A stretch of 64,000 bases of DNA from Metarhizium brunneum (GCF_013426205.1 NC_089422.1:5146001-5210000); one strand, 5' to 3'; shown: positions 20,450-34,236, numbered from the stretch's first letter. Program-made: numbers and translations. The notes: generated by a model from the letters alone, not told the origin.

Positions 20450-23400
20450 GTCGCTCTGCCGCGGGCCCGCCGAGCCTTGTACGAGGGTTTTGCAAGATTT
20501 GACGGATTTATGGTTAATGTCCAGTATCCCAGGCCAGGTGTCTGGCTGGTGTGGCCTGATGGTTGTCCTCAACGTGAAACCAGACGCTGTGTGACAAACA
20601 TTGGGGAGGGGGCCAATGAATGAGTCTGTTTGATGCTCCGACGCCAATATGCCGAGACCGACGACGTTGCAGTTAGTATTGATGCCTAGATAAAACCGTC
20701 GACCGGCGTTGCACAGCTGCAGCCCGCTCACTGTGCTCCGTCACCCCGGATGTTGTGTAACCTGACTTGTATGCAAGGTAACGCGACAGAAGCAGGGTAG
20801 GGCGTCATCCGTCGTCCCGCAGTACACGAGCTGCAGAGCCAAATTTGCGTCTGACGCGCATAGTGCAGTGCGTCACAAATTCTCATCACGCAAAGGTTGT
20901 CAGAATCGGCCTGTAGTTATCCGCCTCTTCAGCTCCTGGAGTCCTGGGACGTGATGCGGGTCACGTGTCGCGCATTATCATGTAACGGCCATTTTGCTCG
21001 CCTGCCGTCACAAAATCCAGATGTGTTGTCATGGCTTGACGAGAGGCCCATTCTGAATGACATTGACGTTATAAACAGGCTCGGGTTGTCTAGACTATCG
21101 CTAGATGCAGCCTCTCGCTGGATTTTTTTTTTTTGTTTTTTTTTTGTCTTTGAATTGGACAAAAGCTACCCTACAACGGTAGTACCCTGCCACCAAACCG
21201 TTTGCATCCCACCCACCACGTCGACAAGGTCAATCTAATTTCCGTCACACAATGTAAGTAGTATCGGATAATTCTCACGGGATCCAGGGTATTGTCGAAC
21301 TCTAACTCCCATCCGCGTTCAGCACGTCGTGCATCCTCCCTCAATTTGCCAACCCCTGCTGGTCCTGACTGCAGCAATCTTCGACCATGGCGTATTGATT
21401 ACCGTGCCCCTCGGTTCTGGTCAGGCAGGCTGTTGACGGTTTCGGGGGCTGTTCGTATGGAACTGCAGGTCGACAATTATGAAACATAAAACGGGCGAGA
21501 GCACATATTGAATTGGGACACGTTTGGCGAGTGCCCTCCGCCCATTGCTACCCGAGACTAGTCGCTGATGCATACCTTGTGCGTATGCTAGCTTGAGCAT
21601 ATTCTCCGAGCTAAATCTGCCCTCTCGTCCCAGGCGAGCTGCGGTATTCGGGTCGAAAAACATGGGAATAGATATAGCAAGCAGTGGTAGGCCGACATAT
21701 CAAGCACCAACAGCTCACGCTGTGCTGTATGACTCCGATAGTTCGAATGCGGGCTGGGTCGTATCATGGCAGAGGCATCAGTGAGGTTTGTTGACGCTCC
21801 TCAAGAGCAGTTGTATATCAACCTACGAGCATGTTCCTCCTTCACATGTCGTGCGAGCATTGCATCGGCATGAATACACCCTCACTACTCTCAGCAACCC
21901 AATATTCAAACTACCAAGAGACGTCCAAAACTAGACTGCGATATTGTACACCATACACGCACAAGTGAATGTTCAAATATATGCTGCCCGTCACAGACTG
22001 TAGCGCCCAGTGTGACACCCTAGACCGAGTCGTTCATTTCCCCTCTTGACGGCGTCGGAGAATAATCGCCTCAAAAGCTTCACCAACACGTCTATCGCAT
22101 CATTCCTGTGTCAAGATTCCTTGCCATACGACTAGCCGCGGCCCTCGCAAGCCACGCTCAAACTCTGGTGGAGTTGCAGAGCCAGCCGCATTACGAATTT
22201 ACGCCCCTTCCTGGGATACCCTTTCTTTACGCGGGGCGAGCATGGTGCGCAGTGATCCATTGATGGCTTTGATTACTTGTAATTGCTCGTTCAATTCGAC
22301 AATGCTATAGACCAACATGGCCGGCACGGCTGTCGCGGAGTTGCCATGTACATGTTGCGAATGACTCTGGTACTAGTAGTACTATCAAGTGCCAAGCATC
22401 CCCCAGGGTTTAATTGACGGTCCATGCAACGGTCCATGCTGCCATTCAGCTCGCATTGGGCCCTGTCGGTGATACCCTGTGGCTGGCGCACTTTCGGATG
22501 CTGGCGAGAAGTTGATGTCTTGGTTGCGTACTGGGCAGGCCATTGTTTGAGATTGACAGCCAAGCATGTTGCACGGACATGAAGTGCAATTTGTGTGTGC
22601 AACATGTGGCCCATTACTCAGTACTAATGCCACTGGCATTCGGCGAAGACAATCCACATGATGCTCGAGGCAGGAAGCGGAAACCAAGTCGATGAGTCGA
22701 CTTTGCACCACCAATCATTGTTACACTACGGACCGTCCACCGAGACGGATCCAACGTGGCAGAAAGGCGTACTATTGCGTAGCGGCATGTGATAGCGTAC
22801 TGCTTGTATAGCCCTCAACTTGATCAGTGAGAACATGGCATTGCGCAGGAGTCCATCTCGAATGTCTGAAAAGGCCGAGCAACACGGCGTAGATGCAAAA
22901 CGTCGGAGATTTCGTGTATCATGTCGACATGGGGATTGCAGGCATCTGCTTCTGGAAGTCGATGCACGGAAAATCGAGAGAAGCCCACGGACACAATGCG
23001 TACAGCAAGGTGAAGGGATCAAACTTTGCCTCGATAAAGGCACGGAAGGTCATGTCCCGCTTTCAGCCCTCAACGCCATCCTAGTGCGGTGCCTTTGAGT
23101 TTAGAGTGCGGCTAATATAGCTAGCGTTTGTTTCGGCCAAATGTTGATTAACGTTCAATGGATAGCGCATAAGCGCATTGTGGAGGCTAGAGTTATCATG
23201 GTCCGCTGTGCTGGTTTCATATACTACATATGTTGTGTGCGTGTAGTCGGCTTGTCGTTGTGTATATCTATGACAATACGCATTGGCGACGACAAGCCTT
23301 GCTTGCTTTACTCCGTAGATCAGACGTGGCTATTCTTTCTTCTCTCCCTTTGTCTTCCACATCGCCAAAACCCCTGCTCCACAAAGCAAAATGATGTACT

Positions 23401-26400
23401 GCAGCCGTGATGACGAAAATAGATTAGATGGGGTTAGATCGATCGAAATGGCTTATTTGATGAAGTGCACTGACGCCACGCCACGTCATGTGGATTGTAC
23501 ACCTGCCTCTGGCATCGTGAGTGATGCAATTTCGACTGATCACTGATGTTATTCATGACCAACAAAAGGAACACAAAAGCACAAGTGTCAACGACTCCTC
23601 GTATCTTCTCGATACAAGTGTGAACCGTGGCGGCTTCCATGTGAGCGAATTGCTTTGCACGAAATAGCATTTGCTCTTCCTCACACGAACATCAGGAAGT
23701 TGAAAGAGGATCAGTGAGGGGGTGACACGTGATAGTTGGGGTTCTGACCCCCGGGCAATTGGTAGGTAGTGGTATTGTAGACCACTTTAGCGGCGAATGT
23801 CGAACGGTCTGACCCAAGTAAAGGGTTTCCACAATGCGAACCCTCAATCTCTGTTCTTCCCGTCTTGCCCGATGAATGCCCTCTCCCCGGACGGGGATTG
23901 GGAAATTCGATTAACATGGATATCATTGCCAAGGAAACTGGTGAGCGATTCTCTGAACAAATCTGACGGAGGGCTTTAGATGTTTCATTGCGGTGATGGG
24001 CATCCCATCCAGACTTATCATCCCTGTGCTTTGAGGAGCCATCGGGTAAATAGCTTGAGGATGACTTCTTCATATCATTCTAGAGATAGCAAGGGGTACG
24101 AAAAAAGAGCTCTGGCTAGAAACGATAAAAAGGGATAGGGAACTGGGGATATGAGCCAAATGTGGTCAGTAGCACCGCAACTCTTGGACATAATGGGGCA
24201 TTGTTCCACCCTGCATTGTTCCACCCCCGGGAGCGTGACATTGTTGTTCAGACTGTGTGAATGTAAACCAGATGCTGCTATGTGGTTTACGGCAGACGCA
24301 GAAATTTTATCTTCTGTTGACGCGATGTGAATAAGCATCCGAAAAAGGGATGAAAGGAGGCATGTTAAACCGGATCCTAGTAGACAGCGAGTTTCCTGTA
24401 GCTCGATCGCTGTCGGTGTGTTCTGTGCTCCATCATCTCGTACCAACCTGCATGTCTTGTTTTCGTGGCTTGCATCGGTGTTGGGTTCCTGCACCGGACC
24501 TGATTGATCTGACTTGCCAGCTTGTGCCTGGTACACTTTATATATGCACAGATAGTACGTACGTAAGTAGTACAGGTAGTCGTTATTGGTACCAACGTCA
24601 AACAAAGACGGAGCAAGTCTTCGAATTGGCGTCCCAGTTGGTCTGGATTCAAGACCCGATCCCGGCCTCACCTTTTTGCGATCCATCTTTCCTGATACCT
24701 GCCTAGGTAGGTAGGTACAAAAGGAGTGCAAATAATAGCAGATCAACAATCTGCTCCACACTCTGCGGTTCATAAATGCTACCAAGAAATAAAAAAAAAT
24801 GATGGGGACGGTACTTCTGAACTCGTTCCTCCGATGACTAGCAAAGCCTGTAGTATGGGCCGTGAAGTCGAGGCTGCCGTGACACGGGACTCGGGGCGTA
24901 GGCAATAGAACTGCAGGCACAACGGGACACCAGGACAACGGGACCGGGACTTCTGTCTCAGTCGGCACCGGGCCATCTGGTGCCATCCTCTGTGATTTGG
25001 CCGCCATATGGTTTCGTGAGAGACGCTGGCGGGCACTGACCAAATTCCGGAGCAGGAGAAAGAACAGTTTTCTTGCAAGCGGATTGTGTTCAACAGTTGG
25101 TCCATGATTCTGAAGAACAGCCTCAGCATGCGTAGAGAGCCAAGACACAGACGAAGCCCCGTCACGTTGGCAAGAATGAATGAACGGGCCAGAGCTCTGC
25201 AGGCATTGTCGACACTTTGTACGTCACATGGCAACGCCAATTGACGGTTCCACGGCAAAGGTTGGAACGCAGTTTTGTACACACTCGAGACAGGGCACTG
25301 AGTGCGTTTCCGTCTCGTATTGTCTTTCATTGTATGTTGTCTTGTACGGAGGAGATTCGAGCCCTATTATCGTATGTATGTATGTCCTGCTCAAGTGGTC
25401 AAGCTCGCTCCCTGGCTCTGTTGCTCCCCCACTGATCCAGGTGCGGTGTCCACACCTCATCACTTTGCATGTTGCCCAGGGCCACGTACCTTGTTTAGCG
25501 CAAGGCAAATCAATGCCACAATCTGAAGGATGTCCAATCATGCACCGGAAGTCATACCCCCTTTTAGACAGCGCCATCGAACACGACCGTCTGGCCGAGG
25601 CTACCGGCATATGCAGCCAGGGCTCGACGAGAGGCAGGAGGGTTGTGAGAATCAGTTGCTGAACTTTGGGACCAAGCAGTCCAAATCCAAGTCAAGAAGT
25701 TCTAAATACCTAGGTACCTGAGTAATAGCGCCCAGGCAGACGATTCGGACTGTCGTAGAGAAAATTGACTGAAGTGGTGAACAGCACGGCAAAAACGGAC
25801 AAGGAAGGAGCGGCCCTCGTCGTAATAAGCCAGGCATAGTGGCCGAATGCATACGACCATTCGACATTAGATAGAGTTTTTTCCACTACTAGTCCCCATG
25901 AACGCATTGGCCCCAACAATTCTGCTTCAGCAAATTTGGTAACCTTCACCCTGTGCGGGTGTGCAAAACAAAACATCATTGCGTTTAGGCGCTCCCGAGG
26001 GACTCCATGGCAATAATGGGTGTATGCATGTATGTCGTGGAGAGGTCAGTTCTTATCACTCGACTCCAGAATGCGACGAGGGGCCGACTCAGTTCGCCGC
26101 TGACGACCGAATTGTAGGATCCACGGGTGCACTTGAACATCAGATGGGGACGGGGACGGGGATGGAGCTGGAGATGGGCAAGGGCAGACAGGGCATGACC
26201 ATGTCTTGCAAGCTCGTGTCTGGCACGCAGGGAAGCACAGCAAATCACAATGAGACCTTGGCAAGCTGGGTTCTTAGTCCGGCCGATTGACGTGCAGTCG
26301 TCACCCCGTGTTGTGTAAGATTCCATTGACGGCAAGCCACCTATCCACTCAGACCTGGGTACGACAGTGGCCCGTGGTGTGCGGACGATGAGGCAAACAT

Positions 26401-28908
26401 TCAAGGTAGGAGACCAAAGACAAGCAGAAGATCGAAATGGTCCGGATGCGTCTTGTCTCTGAAGAAAAAGACGGGAGTACGGAGCATCAGCAAAGCTGTT
26501 GAATGACCACCTTGATTCTGCGAGGAATGTGAAGTTTTCCAGAGAAACCCAAACCAAGAATACTGGCTTTGAAGAGTTGAATTGGACTCGATAGCCCAAG
26601 CTCGTCTGGAGGGCCTGGTGTAGTCGGACGTTAAAGGTGCAGCCAGCAGCATTTCCAGGAGGCATTGGTCGGGTCCTTGAGTTGCGTGCCTGGACCTTGG
26701 AACATGGTGGAACTACTCCGTAGGCAGCTCCACACTTGTCGATGCCGCAAGCTTGAAACCGCCTTTGCTCGAAGTCGAACTTTGAGCTTTGTGAATCTGG
26801 AAGAGGCGGCTGCCATTGCTGGCCGCCGGGTGAGGCAACAAACTACTTAAGTACCTAAAGTATCTAGCAAGCAGTACCCGCCAGCCCGCCAAACCAGCAT
26901 GGCTTAACCTGCCGGGCAGTTTCCCACTGTGGCTGCCTACTAGTCAATAGATGAATCAATTGATCAATCCCTCCATGCTGATGCTGATGCGCCTGCCAGG
27001 TGACCAGGTCCCGGGCTGCCGCACCAGGTCGCCACCCTCCACCAACTGCCCAACATTGAACCGTCGTGGGCAGCCTCAGTGCTGTAAATTGACAGCCGGC
27101 GCCGCCACAGCGCCGAAACCATCGTGACCGTGACACCGGCACGACGTCTTCATAACGCCAGGACTTCCACCTCAAGCTATCGCGCCTCATTGACTTCTGT
27201 ACCTGGAACCTTGAGGTTTGTGAGCGCCATCTGGCTCCATCATTCAGCCGCGCCGTGTTCGGATTGATTGAATGCTCGATGAATCAGCCCATTCCTTGAC
27301 CGACCAGACGTTGCCGTAGCCGCCCACGCCTGCTGGCCAAGGTGCGCCCAGCCTGGTTAGTTCAGGTCCCAGCCACGGCCAGCCGTTGCCACGGGCTCTG
27401 CTACCGCTGCTCAGGTGCTCAGGTGCTCAGGCGTTGCTGCAACAGAGCATTGACTGAGCTCTTGAGCACTACCGCTTCCTGCTTCCTGCTGACGGCTGCT
27501 GATCACCGCCCGCTGTTGCTTCATCTGCAGCTGTCTGGTCGACTGGCTGCTTCTCAACAATACTGGTCTGCCCTTGGGCCTTTCCACAGATACCCCATCC
27601 CATCCAGCCGGCCCATGGCCAAGGCGTGAAAGTCCGTCCGTCCACTTGGGCACATGCACTTGTTCTCCTCCCATCCCTCCCATCACCACCACCACCGTCG
27701 TGTCGACGTTTTTTTTTCTGTTCTTCTTTCCTTCGTCTTCATCTTCATCTCCATTATCATCTCTCCTTCTCGATCCACTCACCTTATCCCCTTCCTTTTT
27801 CACCCACCTCTCTGCCCCTGTCCACCGGCACGCGAAGAACTCCTGCCAGAATCTCAATTTCTCTGGCGTGTACCCCCTTTCTTCGCTGCATCACCTCCGA
27901 GCCCCCCGTTTCCCCTCTCCCGAATCCAATCTTCATGTCGCGTCTCTTCTCTTTTCCGTTCGATTTCTCTCTTCCGCTTCCCCGTCTCTAAGCGTTGCGT
28001 CGCACACATCGACTGGCATTTTTTTCCCGTTTTGCGTTGTCCCGTCCTTCGCCTTTGTTCGCGTCCTTAAGCCCACGAGCTTCTAGTATTGTGCCTCCGC
28101 TACCGTTCCCCGAGCCGAAACTGTAATATCGTTGCACAGCCTCTCGACCCTTTGCTACAAGCATCGAAGCAATAACGGGGGGTAGAGCATATATCTTAAT
28201 CCATCTCACGAGGCGGCCGTTGTCGATGCAACATCTGTCTATGTTCTCCGCAAGTTAGTTCGAGATCAATTTTCCACTGTGTCACTTTGACACGCCCGCT
28301 GTTCCTACTCGATTCTTGGCTTGTCGAATAGTAAATCGACAGAAAGAAATCGAAAAAAAGCCTGTGGCAGACCTGCAGTTGGAGTAAAGATTCTTCGACA
28401 CAGACACTCGTTTTGATTATTTACACTCGTTTGGTCGCTGGCGTCCTTTGATTGCGTCGTCCGAACCCCGACTCTCTCTTTCGTTCCTATATAAGAATAG
28501 AGAAAAAAGCCACCCAGCTCCTCGTTACTCTTTTTCGTCCGTGTTAGGAAGCGGAAGAAATAGCAAATCCTCGGTGAACGAAACGAAAAGGTTCGCATAT
28601 TTTGCAACAAACGTGTTTGTTCCCCCCCCGAAGCGTCTTTGGATGCCCACTTTGGTGCACAGTCAGCCCATTGTACTTGACCAGATGTCCACATGTTCAA
28701 ACGCTGCAATTCTCACTGAAGCCTATTGCTAACTGTGCATGTTGCAGTCATCCCCGGGTGTGGTTTAATTTTTAACTCGAGACGGCTGCAAATTAGCCAA
28801 GCTACCCTTCCCCTAGTCGAGTCCTGCCGAAGCTAGAGGACAAACAGAGCGTCTTCGTGGTACACCGAACATATCCTTTCTGACCATAGCAAGTCTTACA
28901 GCCGAAGC
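20450..28908. other. Gene-poor interval, 8.4 kb, with BNI4 upstream region
   Basis: No gene is convincingly supported. The open frames are short, overlap on both strands, and lack domain-like sequence or consistent splicing. The interval has T runs at 21121-21150, short TAC-rich palindromes (about 22370, 24551, 24695, 25707, 26844) and a small tandem GCTCAGGT at 27409-27435. From about 27640 to 27990 the plus strand becomes strongly pyrimidine-rich, as in fungal transcript leaders. Some of this DNA is therefore probably promoter and leader of BNI4 (inference). Confidence 0.5.
27640..27990 (+). promoter_or_regulatory. Pyrimidine-rich tract, possible distal promoter or leader of BNI4
   Basis: Long runs of C and T with many CTTC, TCTCC and CATC words on the plus strand, about 0.9-1.3 kb before the BNI4 start. 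Pyrimidine-rich tracts mark promoters and 5' leaders of fungal genes. No transcript start can be fixed from sequence alone. Confidence 0.4.
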
Positions 28909-31379
28909 ATGGCTGCATTGGTGCAGACGTATCCGCAGCAGACTTCTACAGCCACGATGCTTCAAACTCGCCCTTCGTCAACAGGTGGCATGATAACGAC
29001 TAATCAGCCGCACGGTAACCATCCATATAATATGGGTGGTTCACAGGCTCCAAGATCTGCCTATAGCTCTAACGGGTCTACTGGATATAGAAATGGCTCT
29101 GTTTCTAGACAGCCTTTTGCATTCTCTAGCACGCCAAACTTGGGTCAAACCTTGTCATGGCAGCAATATGGCACATACAGAACAACTCCTTCCGGCGCAG
29201 TCCCCTCATCGCCGTCCCATGATTCTGGAGTCAACTATCGCCCTGCTATGCAAAGCAGCCCATCCGCCAACTCCATGGGTCATTCGAACTCTTTTGGATT
29301 AGGTTATGGTGGCTCGCGAGATGATTCTGCTCTGACACCCGGCCGAGTCACGGCGCCTACAGCACGGCCGCAATCGTATTTCTCTGTTTCCACGCAGCCC
29401 TCCTTTTCGTCTTCTACCAAGCAGAGTGGTCCAGATCGATACAGACGAACAAGCACTGTTCAACCTTCTCATCATAGTCGCTCTCAAAGTACCACACTCT
29501 CACCCAGTCCATCGATGGTGTCTCCAGGTCAAGCGTATCAAGCCAACAGGAGATATTCTGCGTCAAACATGTCTGCCAATCAAGGTTTGGTATCTGTATC
29601 TTCAATCGATGACCTACAGCAATACAAAAAGTCTGGTCAGGATGACGCTATGAGAATGCGTAGACGCAGTGTGCACACAATCGACACACGAGAGTTCTCA
29701 AACACAAGGCCAATCTCGCGTGATAGTGCCGACGGAAAACAGGCTCGCCTCTTGCAGACCAACTCTCATTCGCGCAATGGAAGTTCGGAGAGTGTTGCCT
29801 CCACCCGCAGCAGCCATTCCAGGCGGTCATCTGTAAGTCGTCGCGTCGGTTCTCGCCTACCCAATTAGCTCATTTGAATACATGATGTCTGTACTAACAA
29901 GGGTTGACGTGCAGGCAACCAACCATAATGTGTCTACCCCCACCAGTAACCCCTCTTTATCTGGAAGTGATGAAACTGCCAAAAGTGAACAGCAGAAGAT
30001 GCTGAGTGTTCCTCCTCGAGGCTCCTCGTCTGATGTTGTTAAGCGCACTCACAGCCCTTCGCCTCTATCCAAGCCGGCGACGATGGCAAATGAGGCCACC
30101 GAAGACACCGGGTCGGCGTCTGGCGCCGCAACTAATTTCGAGTCACCTGCCGCAAAACAACTGGCTGCACTTAACCAAAAAGGGGGCAAAACCAAAAGCA
30201 AAACTTCAAGATTACGACGAGCTTTCTCATTTGGCAGCGCCGCCGAGTTTCGAAAGGCTGCAGAAGAGGCGGAGAAGGCGGAACCATCCAAGCTTCATAA
30301 AGAACCAACAGCAGAGGAGGCATACGATGCCGAGCAGGCACGTATTGCCCAGGCACAAGAGGCCGGTGGTATTGGTAATAGCATTTATGGTGGAAGATTC
30401 TTTGGATCTACGGATAACCTCTCCATCTCCTCCACTGCTTCATCGGCGTCAATTATGATTCGCAAAATGGGCCGGGGGATGAAGAAGAGCACCCGATCCC
30501 TTGTTGGCCTCTTCAGACCAAAGTCAGTTATTGGTGTTCCTGCCGCTGAACCGCTGGCACCGGAGGCCAGCCAGGCGACCGTTTCAATGATCACAGTGGA
30601 GGCCGAAGCTCAACGTGTGAACGTAACAGCAGATCCTCATGCTGCTAATGGGGGTACTGGATTCCCGCGCCTCGAGCGGAACTCAATTGATGCTGCTCAC
30701 GTGCCCGAGATTGGGGACGAAAGACTGGGTAGCTCCGCAGGGGAGCAGCGTAAGAGCATTGTTGGTGGGGATAAGGAACGCGCTGAAGTGCTCGCCGCTG
30801 TGAGAAAGGGTATTTTGAAACGTAAGTGCCGAAGGTCACTGTCCGTTGAAATTTCATCGTCTTCCGATTGGTAGCGACTGACATACGTTTACAGGACCTG
30901 GAAGCCCTTCAGTGAGAGTCACAGACGGGTGTCCTTCCCCAGACCTAGTTCTCCCCAACATCCCGGCCATTGCTGACTCTCCCATTTCGAGTGCGCCTAG
31001 CACACCCAATGATGAGACTCTGGGCCATAAGAGGGCCGGTTCCATCGCCATTGGCAGCGAAGATTACTTCATGTCTGCTTTGCGCCTTCGCCAAGACAGC
31101 CAGTCGGGAACACCACCTGCCAAGCGAAATGCCACATTCTCGCCTCGTATCATCTTTTATGACACGTGGCCCAGTCAGGAGTATGATCGCCGTGGAGAAA
31201 TCGCCACGTGCAATCGGCTCACTCCTTTGCTTGCACAGCAGATCAAGGAAGAACTCAACTCGTTTAAAATGGTAAGTTTGCGAGCCAAACAGTTCTCAGA
31301 TCGGGAATACAAGGACTGACGCGATTGGTAGGAAATGGAGGTACATGAGAACTCCAAGATCTACACCCACTTCTTCTGA
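28909..31379 (+). CDS. BNI4: BNI4-like septum/bud-neck scaffold with PP1-docking C-terminus
   Basis: Yeast Bni4 tethers chitin synthase and the phosphatase PP1 (Glc7) to septins; filamentous homologues act at septa. Four exons (28909-29832, 29915-30821, 30895-31271, 31332-31379) give 751 residues; introns are 82, 73 and 60 bp. The first intron has a perfect TACTAAC branch site at 29892. Nearly all of the protein is disordered and Ser-rich with many Ser/Thr-Pro sites. The C-terminal 65 residues are the conserved block: ATFSPRIIFYDTWPSQEYDR, TCNRLTPLLAQQIKEELNSF, and, across the last junction, MEMEVHENSKIYTHFF. The RIIF string fits a PP1 RVxF-type docking site. Missing the 48-base last exon would replace the conserved end with a spurious tail. 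Confidence 0.85.
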
Positions 31380-32219
31380 TGACAGCAATACTCCAAGCAC
31401 GGGGAACGGCTTTAGCTGATTGATTTTTTTCAATGATGGGACGTTGAGGGCCTAAACAAGTCATGTATCCATTTCACATTTACAATTGCAGGCGTTTCAG
31501 GGACAGCATAGTACGGTGTCGATGGCGTTTTTCAGTTTGTCACAAATCAACATGTCAGTCGGGAATTTAGCCCCAAAGTCATACACATGTCATTAATATT
31601 GCGGCTACGCTATGGAGCGATCATGGTCAGATTAGAGAGGTTTCAGCAGGCGATGAAATCGGGCCTGTGCTTGAAAGAAAACCATCAAGTCGAGGTTAGG
31701 CTTGTTGGTAGACTTGAGAGGCGGGATTTGAACACAACCTTGAAGGATGCACATTGGCGGATGCAATGAGAATACAATAGCGAATGGTGTATAGCGATTG
31801 GTGTGGAGAGTTTGAATGAAGTTATCTTTCGTTGCCGTATCTGTTTAGAATGATGGTCTTTGGTCTCTGGGGATGCTGTTTCTATTTACGCGATTTCGAG
31901 AGAGAAGACGAGCATAGTATAATAGATATACATGCGTGTAGTTTCTGTTTCACTCCCTTTCAGCAGGCCCGCGAGAACAATTGACATGTTGGGCGCAAAT
32001 GTTGATATGGAGGGTTGAGATGTCTGAAAAGTCGTCGGCACATGAGTGGCTAGTGTGACCCACAAGGGTCGGCCCCGATGCCGCCTCTGTCCTGGCTGAA
32101 CGTGGCGCAACAAGTCTCTTCTTTTTTCCGTCGCAGCATCACAAACCGATCGCATCTGCAGCACGCGGCCGTTGCGCTCTATCCACAAACAACTTGGGGG
32201 CACTACCCCTTGCTTCCTT
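31380..32219. other. Intergenic region between BNI4 and the Dus1 gene
   Basis: Downstream region of BNI4 and promoter of the dihydrouridine synthase. No coding sequence or structured RNA is supported. Confidence 0.6.
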
Positions 32220-34019
32220 ATGCAGAGGACCGGGAAACGAGCTGGTCTTTTCCTGCAATTTTCCAACTTTCCTCTTCGAAGATACGTTGCGACTGCGAAT
32301 CCAGCTGTTTCCAGACTAATTGCGACCATGACTGGGGCAGAGATGGCTCAAAATGCGCCCGCCACTCCGGCGTCAAAGAAGTTACATGGACGAGCGTTTT
32401 ACGAGAGCATTGGGAGCCCCAAGTATATTGTAGCTCCCATGGTGGACCAATCCGAGTTTGTATGTGTCCAATGATCCAGGGACTCTATCGGTGATTGTTA
32501 TTCCCAAGGCGACTAACTCCATCCACAGGCCTGGCGAATGCTTACACGATCCTTCCTCACTGACGAAGAAAAGAAGAAGATGCTCGCATACACTCCAATG
32601 TTCCATGCCCGACTCTTCTCCCAGGAGGGCAAGTACCGCAAGGCGCATTTCCAATCCACGAAACCCGACTCCCAGGAACCCTGGCTCGACGGCAACCCGT
32701 CCATTGACCGCCCTCTATTCGTACAATTCTGCGCCAACGACCCCGAGGCTCTTCTCTCCGCGGCGAAGCAGGTCAGCCCATACTGCGACGCTGTCGACCT
32801 GAATCTGGGCTGTCCCCAGGGCATTGCGCGCAAGGGCCACTACGGCGCGTTCCTACAAGAGGACCAGGATCTGATTTTCCGCCTCATCAACACCCTGCAC
32901 AAGGAGCTGTCGATTCCCGTCACAGCCAAAATTCGAATATTAGAAGACAAAGAAAAGACGTTGGCATATGCGCAAAATGTCTTGAAGGCGGGTGCGTCAA
33001 TATTGACTGTTCACGGACGACGACGAGAGCAAAAGGGCCACCTGACGGGCGTGGCGGACTGGAAGACGCTCAGGTTCCTGAGGGACAGCCTGCCTCCCGA
33101 GACGGTAATATTTGCAAACGGCAACATCCTGCAGGGCGGCGACATCGACGAGTGCCTGGCGGCAACAGGCGCAGACGGCGTCATGAGCGCCGAGGGCAAC
33201 CTCAGCGATCCCGCGCTTTTCGCCAAAGCCCCTCCTGTCGGCGAAGAAGGGAGGGAGTACTGGCGCGGGAAGGACGGGAGAGGCGGCTGGCGAGTCGATG
33301 CCATCACGCGTCGCTACCTGGATATACTGCACCGATACGCGCTCGGAGTCGAGCCGCCCGCCCGACGACCCCTGTTTGTGCCGGGAGACAACACGGCCTG
33401 GATGGAGGAGCAGCCGCAAGAGGCTCAACAAGACGAGGAGCGCCCTCACAAGCGGCGCAAGAAGGACACTGACGGCGGGAAACGCGACGAGCCCTCGCCG
33501 AATCTGGTCGCTATGCAGCCTCATCTGTTCCACCTCTTGCGACACTTTGTCTCCAAGCACACTGACATACGAGACTTGTTGGCACGCAGTCGCAGGGACG
33601 GCATCCAGGGGTACGAAAGGGTCCTGGAGGCAGTTGAGCGGCGGGTCGCGAAAGAATTATTAGACTACGAAGCCACAGAGGGCAAGAGTTTTCCGGACGA
33701 ACTAGAGAGCCTGGGGGATGGCAAGGATGATGAGGTTGAGGGCGAGAGCTCAAAGGCGACGGTGAGGAGGTGCAAGAGGCCGGTGTGGGTGGCGCAGCCG
33801 ATTGTGAGGCCGTTGCCGGCCGAGGCTTTGGCCAAGGGGGCAATCAGGTTGAGCAAGAAGGAGCTGGAGGCCAAGGCGAAGGGGGAGAGTGTTGTGACGG
33901 ATGTGACGGGCGGTCATAAGCCCGAGGAGGGAAAGGCGGAAGTGAAGAATGGGGATAAGGCTGTGGAGGAGGGAAGGAAAGAGGAGATTAAGGCTCGGGA
34001 TGAGCTTGTATCTGGGTAA
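32220..34019 (+). CDS. DUS1: tRNA dihydrouridine synthase (Dus1 family)
   Basis: FMN enzyme that reduces uridine to dihydrouridine in the tRNA D-loop (positions 16/17 for Dus1). Two exons, 32220-32459 and 32529-34019, are joined by a 69-bp phase-0 intron with an ACTAAC branch site. The first ATG gives 576 residues; a second in-frame ATG at 32328 gives 540. Marks are YIVAPMVDQSEFAWRML at the FMN site, RPLFVQFCANDP, the catalytic-Cys motif DLNLGCPQGIARKGHYGAFL, ILTVHGRRREQKG and IFANGNI. The last third adds a basic KRRKK stretch and a Lys/Glu-rich tail. The 36 residues before the second ATG are basic with almost no acids (RRYVATANPAVSRLIAT), so the longer form may be imported into mitochondria (inference). 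Confidence 0.92.
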
Positions 34020-34236
34020 ATTTGCATATAGAAAGAAAGCATTGTACTTGTAGATTTTATATAGAATAAACGCAGGACCAACACGGTGTTCCTGGCTTTT
34101 TCTTTTCTTTTCAATTCTTTGTATTTGGCAGCATAAACAACTTATCGTCAAGTCATGGCTTTGTAGTGCCCCTTCATGTCCTGTCTCGGCACACCAACTA
34201 GTTCATAGTCCAGTATGCCTCGTGACAAGAACAATA

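Noticed and set aside
24075..25148. 357-codon minus-strand open frame in the gene-poor interval
   Set aside because: No recognisable domain, residue composition looks random, and overlapping frames exist on the plus strand.
25335..25350. GATTCGAGCCC resembling a tRNA B box
   Set aside because: The flanking bases do not pair as a T-arm stem and no A box lies at a proper distance.
27574..28086. 170-codon Ser/Pro-rich plus-strand frame
   Set aside because: Low-complexity translation of a pyrimidine tract, open in all three forward frames; better read as promoter or leader DNA.
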